In this document: positions 10,177 through 17,920 of the stretch, one piece after another
How the letters are laid out: every line of letters begins with the position of its first letter
How positions within the stretch are numbered: position 1 is the first letter of the stretch
Origin: Flammula alnicola
Lineage: Eukaryota > Basidiomycota > Agaricomycetes > Agaricales > Strophariaceae
Reading direction: 5' to 3'
DNA length: 17,920 nucleotides
NCBI GenBank assembly: GCA_015499995.1
Contig: JADNRV010000681.1
Location: forward strand, 1-17,920
The notes under the pieces: model-generated
What the model was told of the DNA's origin: nothing
What the model saw: the letters and a program-made list of their open reading frames with translations, nothing else
Databases searched by the model: none
Program-made: the position numbers and the translations under genes

Positions 10177-11078
10177 ACCGGTTTGAGTGGCCAAGTCCTG
10201 GAGATCACGTTCCTGCTGGTGAGTTCTTTGTTTCTTTGGATGTTTAGTAGAAGGAATTTTGATGTGTTTTGATACTATCGCTCCCAGAAGTTGATCTGAA
10301 GCGCAAGAACGCGTGTCGAGGCACTGCAGGCAGTGTTGAATGTTATCAAGATCCCCTATGTCGCACAAGCGCTCCGACGCGAAAAGAATCAGACCCTTCA
10401 GTACCTGAAAGGTAGTTACAATGTGCGTAAGTGCGTACATGCACCCTCTCTCTTCTTTCTCCATATCTCTCTCCCTCTTTCCTGTATATCATTCATCTTG
10501 TACCATTTACTTCTCTTGTCGGGGAAACTGATATCACAACTCCCAAGCTAGAGCCCACCCTCAATTACTAGCGCCGTTCTTTACCGCTTCTCTGCGCTCT
10601 ACACAGACAACGAACTTAATCCTCCACACGTACTTGGGCAACCTCACCTCGGAATCAGGCTGTGGTGGCGGAAAGCCACCGCTGGTCTCGTCTCATCCAC
10701 TACCTCGAACGACGCCACTCTTCTAACGCCATCCGCTAGGTTGTCCAAGTGATCCAGACAGGAGAATACCGATACCATGACCCCATCACACGATTCCTCA
10801 CGCTGTACGTCGAGTTCGACTTTGAGGCCGTGCGCCGCGGTGGTGGTGGCAATGTTTTTTCCCCCTAGCAGAGTTAGATTTATATTAGGTGCGCATTGGT
10901 CTTTGTTCTTGTGTTTTGCATTTTTGAATGAGGAGGCTGAAGCATTTGATACAGTCACAGGACTTGTCGGAGCGGCTGAACCCGTCGCAAGGAAAAAGCA
11001 AGAAGTCGATCGTCAACCTCATTCGCAAAGAGGGCAAAGATTCACATGGGCTCGGATGTCAAGATCGACTTGGAAGAA
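10177..11078 (+). pseudogene. relic of eIF3e (translation initiation factor 3 subunit e, INT6)
   Basis: Pieces of eIF3e occur in the right order but in different frames. Near 10177-10218: PSPGDHVPA, then an intron-like gap (10219-10287, GTGAGT...CCCAG) and EVDLKRKN. Near 10314-10426: EALQAVLNVIKIPYVAQAL and REKNQTLQYLKGSYNV, ending at a GTAAGT donor. Near 10595: TDNELN. Near 10680-10840: IHYLERRHSSNAIR, a TAG stop, then VVQVIQTGEYRYHDPITRF and LYVEFDFEA. Near 10960-11078: DLSERLNPSQ, KSIVNLIR and MGSDVKIDLEE, which match the PCI-domain end. The first 80 or so residues and two internal stretches are missing. Kept intron signals argue against a retrocopy. Known role of the real gene: eIF3 core subunit in translation initiation. 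This copy cannot make it; a functional gene is expected elsewhere. Confidence 0.8.
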
Positions 11079-11082
11079 GTTC

Positions 11083-11174
11083 GTCTCACTCTTCCTTCCC
11101 TTTCCTTCCCTTCCCTTTCCTTCCTTCCTAACTTCCCTCTTCGTTCGTCGTTCTCTTTCTCCGTTCTTCCGTCC
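11083..11174. repeat. polypyrimidine (CCTTTCCTTCC-like) tract
   Basis: Almost pure C/T on the plus strand, with CCTTTCCTTCCC-type units repeated irregularly. It follows the eIF3e relic directly, and may have grown out of an intron of the original gene. No function is implied. Confidence 0.6.
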
Positions 11175-11826
11175 AATCTCGACGACGCTACTTACCAAGG
11201 GTCCTTCCAAACACTAATATAAAGCGCTCATAAAATTCGACTTTCATAGCCTTGTCGTCCTGCTTGAAGTTTTGTGGCGAGGGAAACGTCAACTTGGAGC
11301 CACTTACTTTGAATCACGGTCATATGCGAAATTAATGAACAGTATCCGATGCTGGTAAGATTGAATCCTCTAATTCGAAATTGAATTTTGGGACTTGGTT
11401 GGAATGTTTTTTTTGCCCCCTCAACACGGTTTTATGTGCCACCCCATTCACCGATTCATGAACTCGACAAGAATCGACGGTTATCGACCGGTATCCCACG
11501 TTCCATCTCGAACCCGAGTGACAAAGAAGATGTATTTGCCGACATCAGGTTTATATCTGTCGCCTCGCTGCCATTGTATGCTGATGAACCGTTGACCTGG
11601 AAATTGTACACATATAGCTGCAACCATAACTCTGGTCGACAGTCTGCATCCTATGGGATCCTGCACATTTGGATTTATAATTCGCGAGCCTTGAGAATGT
11701 TTTCGACCGAAATATTGTCACTGATGGTGCTCTATTCTTTACAGGGAACTCAACAAGTAGTAATCATTTTCACAACTTGCAAAACTCTGAAGGGCTTCGT
11801 GAAATGCGTGACGCTGACTCAGAGCA
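11175..11826. other. unassigned stretch with long open frame lacking ATG
   Basis: A frame opens at 11388 without ATG and runs to 12092. Its protein is not recognised. Other frames hold protein-like pieces, for example HNLQNSEGLREMRDADSEQW near 11775-11835 just after a good acceptor (TTCTTTACAG at about 11743-11752). The mixture suggests either a spliced gene whose 5' exons I cannot place or a decayed gene. Confidence 0.3.
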
Positions 11827-12124
11827 ATGGAACCATCACAGGACGAATTGACATGCAAATCAGAAGGGTGGCTGTACTACATGTAAGCATTCTGAATTTC
11901 TCGTACGTCTCCCAGAGTTCGTCTACCAACTTGAACTCCCATACCCATGAAATAATTATAGCACTTTCCCGTGCTGCTCACGCACTTGTCTTCGGAACGT
12001 GGTTTACCGCTTGGCAATTAGACTTGCCGGTTCCTCGAGGACTATTTCGGGCGCGAGGCATACTTTGGATGTCGAGTTTCATGCACATTTAGAAATATGT
12101 TGCCCATCCTGGTACAGACGGTGA
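11827..12124 (+). CDS. hypothetical protein, tentative two-exon model, maybe decayed
   Basis: Not recognised. ATG at 11827; exon 1 runs to 11882 at a strong donor (GTAAGC), the intron is 11883-11961 (79 bp, ending ATTATAG), and exon 2 ends at a TGA at 12122-12124. This gives 72 residues: MEPSQDELTCKSEGWLYY then ITFPCCSRTCLRNV, a basic stretch and RHTLDVEFHAHLEICC. No signal peptide or membrane segment. Protein-like sequence in another frame just upstream (GLREMRDADSEQW) hints that the true gene starts earlier and that a frameshift near 11840 has broken it. The splice signals are the main support. Confidence 0.3.
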
Positions 12125-12233
12125 GCGCGATAGTTTTAAATTAGACTCAGACTCAAAGCGCGTCTACTATTTCCGCGAGCTATTCTGATGTTACCCCTCC
12201 TCCGTTCCCCTCCCCTTGTGCTAAGCGTGGAAA

Positions 12234-12306
12234 TGCGCGCATAACCGATCACATGCATCACACCCTTGAGTTCTGTGTTTGCTATTACACCTTTCTTCAT
12301 GCGCAC
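12234..12306 (+). promoter_or_regulatory. metal-response-element-like sites upstream of the peroxidase
   Basis: TGCGCGC at 12234-12240 fits TGCRCNC, the consensus noted upstream of manganese peroxidase genes. Its palindromic overlap gives a second match on the other strand (12235-12241). TGCGCAC at 12300-12306 is a third. They lie 240-315 bp before the ATG. Matching is by consensus only; a 7-base degenerate motif is easily met by chance. Confidence 0.35.
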
Positions 12307-12464
12307 GATTGATTCCAAACTCTCGTATCCTTCGCACACTCACTTATGATCCATTCGACTGGATTTGTTTTTCGACAGTATTTTTAGACACGCCTTGTAT
12401 CATACCGGTACTCGAAATGTAGGATACTCAGGCGACAGGGCTGAAATTGGCGTTTGCAAAGGGG

Positions 12465-12471
12465 TATAAAA
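12465..12471 (+). promoter_or_regulatory. TATA box of the peroxidase gene
   Basis: GGGGTATAAAAGA, with TATAAAA 77 bp before the ATG at 12548: a strong core promoter as usual for highly expressed fungal secretory genes. Confidence 0.7.
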
Positions 12472-12547
12472 GACAACCTTCAAATGTCCAAAGTCTTCAG
12501 GATCCTCGAGTTCCTCCTCTCATCCACAGAACCGCACTCGGACATCA

Positions 12548-14078
<1,531 letters not shown>

Positions 14079-14172
14079 AATTGGAGGTCTTGAGCAATGG
14101 TATTTATTTAACATTTTCAATAGGCTTAGATTTTCTCGCGTCAGCGCCAAGTCAGCGCTGTAACTCTTTTGC

Positions 14173-14178
14173 AATAAA
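14173..14178 (+). terminator. polyadenylation signal of the peroxidase gene
   Basis: AATAAA, 95 bp after the TAA stop at 14076-14078, in an A/T-rich context. Confidence 0.5.
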
Positions 14179-14208
14179 ATTTGGATTTGTCTGATACTTT
14201 TGGGTGAT

Positions 14209-14561
14209 ACAGTAAGATGAGCCGAGGGGAAGTCCCAGCGTACATGTTCCGGTGGGGAATAGAAATTACGCTCGTAAACATTTTTACACTTCGTCTATGT
14301 CTGCTGAGTGCAGGTTTCCACGGGTTAAAAACCTTGCTGACGCCCGCCATAAAGACCTCGAGACTTGCGATGCTCTTCCCAACTACGCATCTAACAGCTA
14401 AGCGCTCATCAAGCGCTCATGGTAAGCTTAAGCATTTTTGCTATTTCCGAGTTGGGACATGGAAGCCGTTAAACGGATCAACGGAAGTTCCCACGGGGTC
14501 AACAGCCTTGCTGACGCTCATGACGACGTCGAGAATTGATGCGATGCTCTTACCAACGTTG
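14209..14561. repeat. dispersed repeat, copy B, with an internal duplication
   Basis: 14209-14502 matches copy A (9865-10137) in the same direction, beginning 130 bp after the peroxidase stop. The right part holds a second, diverged copy of its own middle: CCTTGCTGACGC...GATGCTCTTCCCAAC (about 14332-14383) resembles CCTTGCTGACGCTCATGACG...GATGCTCTTACCAAC (about 14506-14558). TTTCCGAGTTGGGACATGGAA in the middle links it to copy C near 8.5 kb. The 120-codon frame from the ATG at 14217 is not conserved in copy A and is not called a gene. Confidence 0.7.
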
Positions 14562-14774
14562 ACGTGGGCAGACTTTTAACTATTTGGCTTCACAGTCGGA
14601 AACAGTTTTCTTGAAACCGCATACCACTAGCACATTCAAGCCCTCGTCTCGAATCCCTTTGAAAGAAACTTCCTCAGTTTTGTACGTTGCGTGCAACCCT
14701 AAATTCGTTTCTTTTAAAGTTGACATAACTTCGACTGTTCATCAGTATCTTGCTCACGACTACTAAGCCCACTC
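14562..14774. other. 5' flank of the small secreted protein gene
   Basis: About 210 bp between the repeat and the ATG. TTTTAAAG near 14714 is a weak TATA candidate. Nothing else seen. Confidence 0.35.
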
Positions 14775-15025
14775 ATGAATCTTACGAAATATCTGCTACC
14801 CACCTTCCTCTTGGCTTCGTACTCTATGGCTTGGACATACCCCCAGTGCGAATTCGACTCCGAATGCAAGTCGGGCCAAATTTGCTGCTATCATCGTGGA
14901 GTACGCCACTCTTTCTTTTGTTCCTTCCAGGCTTTTTCTGACATCCCTGCTGTGATGTTCGTGCGCAGACTCGCGGCTTGCCTCCGGCGCTTTGCATGTC
15001 GCACCACAGATGTTCACTAATGTGA
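14775..15025 (+). CDS. small secreted cysteine-rich protein (60 aa)
   Basis: Not a recognised family. Two exons: 14775-14900 and 14969-15025, with intron 14901-14968 (GTACGC donor, CTGAC branch at about 14938, GCGCAG acceptor). Residues 1-19 (MNLTKYLLPTFLLASYSMA) are a signal peptide. The mature 41 residues hold six cysteines at 25, 31, 37, 38, 51 and 57: YPQCEFDSECKSGQICC, then ALCMSHHRC. The C-x5-C-x5-CC-x12-C-x5-C spacing is like that of small disulfide-knotted proteins (knottin or WAP-like), so a compact, protease-stable fold is likely. Without splicing, the frame would run 81 codons and lose this pattern. The tail after the last cysteine is only three residues. Role unknown: effector-like, inhibitor or defence are all possible. 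Confidence 0.65.
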
Positions 15026-16051
15026 CAGAACGTCGTTGTTGTGGACCTTCATGGCCCTCGGTTCCCCTTCCCACTCCATCTCATCTCAGCAGCATTCAAG
15101 CCAGGCGAGAGACATAGGCCAACGCGACCGTTCAACGAGAAAAGTGGAGTCGAGTAGGGTCGTTCTCAAAGAGAATATTTGTTTCGCTGAATTCGTGCGC
15201 CTCGACACGCAAGCAAGTCATTATGAATGCTGGTGCATGCGGCATGCCTTGCCATTTTGCCCTTATCACTTATCACTCTGTGGAGATGATGCTCGAAGTG
15301 CTTGGATTCGTCATATATGATACTGCGACTCCTCGCTATCCAGCCATTACCTTTTACCTGCCTTTCTCTCATAGACACATTTTGGGGTCATTCTAGACCT
15401 TTTTATGTCTAGTTCGTCCTTGTAAATTATAATAGTTCTCTCTCATCATGAATGATTTCTCAAAGTCAGTATCAGACATAAAATGGGTTGGACCAGAAAT
15501 TTTGTGTTATATGCGCAGGTGGGTTAGTACAAAGAAACATTAGCCGGAACAGATCCTGGTCAACATCAAACGGCCGCGGCTTAAAAGTCAGGTAAACGTG
15601 CAGTGTAATGAGAGAAGAGGGTTTTTGTCGGGTCTATTACGTAGACTCATAAGCTAATGGTCGAACAGCAGACAGCAGCCGGTCTGCCCGTGCCAAAGTC
15701 GGAGCTCGGTGACTAGCATCGAGTCATTCTAGGTATGTAAATTTTACACTGTCGTAACGGTTGGGCGGCAGATGGTAGTCTTAGAAGTGAAAATCGATAG
15801 GAAGGATGGTCGCTGGTAGCGGAGCAGAGAGGGAATGTGTCATTATCACAGCTGTGCCCCAATGGAGAGCGTTCCGAGCTGGAAAAGGCGCGTTCAACGA
15901 GGTCTTGACAGTGTCTGGCCACAAAGCATACTAGCACACAGAACGGAGATGTGTTATGTTGGAAGATAATGACTGTGAATTATCACTGTGGCTCATTGTC
16001 GACGGACCCCGATTAACTGCACAGAAAGAAAATCTATTAAATGTCGGTGCT
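15026..16051. other. intergenic, no gene seen
   Basis: Holds the 3' flanks of the small secreted protein gene (plus) and QCR8 (minus), which converge here. No recognised protein, RNA gene or repeat. Open frames of 60-95 codons lack splice signals and homology. Confidence 0.5.
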
Positions 16052-16601
16052 CTACTCGTGGTGTTCCCCGCCAGCAGCGATATGACCAGCTTTGCTGTTC
16101 TGGAACTCGTCGAAGCCTTTGGCCCAAGTGTACACTCCGTATCCTTGATAAAAGTGATGTCCTCAGACTAAATAACAAAATCAGGGTCGTAACGTGCACG
16201 CACCAATGGCCACAGGAATTCCAAAGAACAGAACCTCGCCCGAGATACGGCGGTACCCGTTGAATAGGTAGGATTTCAGCCAGTGAGGAGCGGATTTGGT
16301 TTGCCATGGAGAAATGGCTATTGGTATTGTCAGGCATTGTAAACACAGCGAAAATCCACGCGACGCACTGTATTGGACGATTCCTCGTTGCCTGATACCA
16401 CCTTTATCACCCCACCAAAGGTTCTAGAAGGTATTTCAGCAGCGTTAAAGTTCTTTTCGGTTGTTGAAATAAGTCAAGGTGCTCACGTAGACCTTTGCTG
16501 TTCGTCACAAGGCGCATCAGCTTTTATTCGACAGTGCAGTTAACGACTAAATCAAACTCACGTCCGGGCATATCGCTTTGCCTCGCAAGTGTGGGCCTCA
16601 T
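16052..16601 (-). CDS. QCR8: cytochrome b-c1 complex subunit 8 (ubiquinol-cytochrome c reductase), with 11-nt microexon
   Basis: Five exons give 103 residues: 16562-16601, 16487-16497, 16369-16423, 16204-16317 and 16052-16143. Introns are 51-64 bp with GTGAGT/GTGAGC/GTGCGT donors. Protein pieces match fungal QCR8 throughout: MRPTLARQSDMPG, PKVYNLWWGDKGG, RGIVQYTISPWQTKSAPHWL, KSYLFNGYRRISGEVLFFGI, PVAIGYGVYTWAKGFDEFQN, SKAGHIAAGG. One membrane helix (about 62-81) follows a matrix-side N-terminus. It is a small nuclear-coded subunit of respiratory complex III in the inner mitochondrial membrane, needed for assembly near cytochrome b and the quinone site. Exon 2 is only 11 nt (CAAAGGTCTAC), coding the end of Pro plus Lys-Val-Tyr. 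Without it, the conserved PKVYNLWW motif and the frame are lost. Appears intact and functional. Confidence 0.93.
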
Positions 16602-17358
16602 GGCAAGCTAATGTATGGTTGTGAAGAAGAAATTGTCCAAGAAATGTATTCACCGTCACGTTGAGCTCAATCCGTTCTTGTCCGTGGGGGACAAACAAGG
16701 AACAAACAAACCACGCTGAATTCTCTGTGTCTTTCCAATGGCAACTGCATGCTACTGCATGGCACACTTCGGAGTAAAATCTTACAACTGCTTCAAAGCA
16801 CCTGAAATCGATTTGTGATTCGAATATTTCTAGCTGGCAACAAATTATGGGATCTTGCTCTGATATCGATGCAATCCCCGACTTGAAGATTGCCGGTTCT
16901 GCCCCGGTTCTGAGGTTGGTTCTGTGTCAGTTCTGGCAAATCAGAACCGACATAGAACTGGGTTCAGCTCTGAACGTTGAACGTTGAACGTTGAACACAG
17001 GTCTCACTGCCCCAACCAACCAAATCCCGGCGAATTTTGGTTAACCTACCTGCGAATAACTCAGCCATCCACGACTAGCCTCGACAAGCTCAGGCCACAA
17101 AATGAATACAGTTACACATGCAGAACTCCAGCCGCCTTATCTCACTAGCTCCGCTCTGATCATGAACGCATGTCCACTCATGTCATTCTAAGTTTAGCAG
17201 ATTCAACACGATACCAGGGTTCATTCCACGATGGAAATACATCAATCGGAGGCATCTGTATTCTGCGACAAAGGCTTCGCACTGTTCGGTTTCATTGCTG
17301 CTCCTCAGCCGTAGCTCCAAGCTGAGAAGTCCTCGTCATGATCGAAGGAATATACCAG
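16602..17358. other. divergent promoter region between QCR8 and the right-edge gene
   Basis: No gene seen. It should contain the promoters of QCR8 (leftward) and the right-edge gene (rightward). A repeat-rich core at 16895-16996 is entered separately. An ATG at 17231 opens 27 codons (MEIHQSEASVFCDKGFALFG) and may be the first exon of the right-edge gene. Confidence 0.4.
16895..16996. repeat. GGTTCTG motif cluster and 7-bp tandem repeat
   Basis: GGTTCTG occurs at 16895, 16906 and 16918, with GTTCTG at 16930 and the reverse form CAGAACC at 16942. Immediately after comes a perfect tandem repeat of TGAACGT, 3.7 units, at 16971-16996, each junction making the palindrome AACGTT. Position between two divergent genes makes a regulatory role possible, but simple slippage explains it equally well. 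Confidence 0.5.
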
Positions 17359-17920
17359 ATCAGAACACTACCGTCGCACTCGCAGACCTGTCTCTTTCAA
17401 CCGTTCTGCAGAGGGGGGCGACAATTTGCAATATAAATCTGGAAGGAATTCGAAAGACACTGTATGTTCCTCCCATCTGCAACACATCTACAATTGACCA
17501 AGATGTCATCCTGTGATCTCCTAGGCATTTATTCAGAAGAGAGGGCAAATACCTATACACGTTGCAGGCAACAAATCGCAGCAAATTATATATCAAAGTG
17601 ACCAAGGTATGTTCGCACTGGATTCCATGGTTAGATATGAATACCTTTGTTGAATATTTCTCACTTTGTTATAGGGTCGGGATAATCCATACGGATCAGG
17701 AAGACCGTTTACCTTGTTTATCCACCCCACCAAGGTGGGTATATCGCAATACTAGTAGGCCATTCATTTCACCCATTTTGTTCCCAGCTGCACTAACAAG
17801 AATCGACCTACCTAGTATCGCCGATCCTGGCAGGCGCAGGTACATGTGTGTCTTCGGAGGTACAACGCAATTAGGCGTGGTCGCCCAGCGATTCCCGTCA
17901 GTGTACACGACATGGTTCTT
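17359..17920 (+). CDS. unrecognised multi-exon gene, both ends unresolved, runs off right edge
   Basis: I do not recognise the family. Four exons are supported: 17359(?)-17461, 17525-17606, 17675-17734 and 17816-17920. Introns: 17462-17524 (GTATGT...CCTAG), 17607-17674 (GTATGT...TATAG) and 17735-17815 (GTGGGT...CCTAG, branch CACTAAC). All join one open frame: VALADLSLSTVLQRGATICN, INLEGIRKTLHLFRREGKYL, YTLQATNRSKLYIKVTK, GRDNPYGSGRPFTLFIHPTK, YRRSWQAQVHVCLRRYNAIR, RGRPAIPVSVHDMVL. Alternating polar and hydrophobic residues suggest beta strands; no signal peptide or membrane segment is visible. The 5' end is uncertain: exon A follows an acceptor (ATACCAG) and an upstream exon may start at the ATG at 17231. 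Other frames of the exons meet stops when joined, which supports this model. Confidence 0.65.

Noticed and set aside
10644..10958. Antisense open frame over the eIF3e relic
   Set aside because: The plus strand carries clear eIF3e pieces; the antisense frame is incidental.
14217..14579. 120-codon open frame inside repeat copy B
   Set aside because: The matching region of copy A has indels and an early stop, so no protein is conserved.
15993..16346. Minus-strand open frame of 117 codons
   Set aside because: It is an unspliced shadow that crosses exons and introns of QCR8 in the wrong frame.

Overview
The window looks like nuclear DNA of a mushroom-forming fungus (Basidiomycota, Agaricomycetes). 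Genes are short, separately promoted and on both strands. Coding exons are cut by many 49-101 bp introns with GTRNGT-type donors and CTRAY-like branch sites. Gene content fits: a class II secreted haem peroxidase, F-box proteins of the large basidiomycete type, and small secreted proteins. Nearly all real genes are spliced, so the models were built by joining exons by eye from homology and splice signals.

Layout, left to right. (1) 1-963, minus strand: a RING-finger protein running off the left edge, with up to three breaks in its reading frame. (2) 1167-1998: a decayed F-box gene, followed by an intact 576-residue F-box gene (2415-4145). (3) 4146-5945: gene-poor DNA holding a 141-bp hairpin element (4550-4690) that resembles a MITE. 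(4) 5946-7996: a triose-phosphate-transporter-family membrane protein with three introns. (5) 8755-9461: a secreted ML-domain (NPC2-like) lipid-transfer protein with four introns. (6) 9865-10137: first copy of a dispersed repeat. (7) 10177-11078: a broken relic of the translation factor gene eIF3e. (8) 11.4-12.1 kb: an unrecognised, perhaps decayed gene. (9) 12548-14078: a class II peroxidase with nine exons, a TATA box and metal-response-like sites upstream. (10) 14209-14561: second copy of the dispersed repeat. (11) 14775-15025: a 60-residue cysteine-rich secreted protein. (12) 16052-16601, minus strand: QCR8, a subunit of respiratory complex III, with an 11-nt microexon. (13) From about 17359: an unrecognised multi-exon gene that runs off the right edge.

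The genes do not form a pathway. Conserved housekeeping genes (QCR8, transporter, lipid-transfer protein) alternate with lineage-specific or extracellular genes (peroxidase, small secreted protein, F-box) and with debris. The 9.8-14.6 kb part, where two same-direction repeat copies bracket a gene relic and the peroxidase, looks the most rearranged. The peroxidase is the most notable product: its Mn-binding triad reads Glu-Ser-Asp and it lacks the surface tryptophan of lignin and versatile peroxidases.
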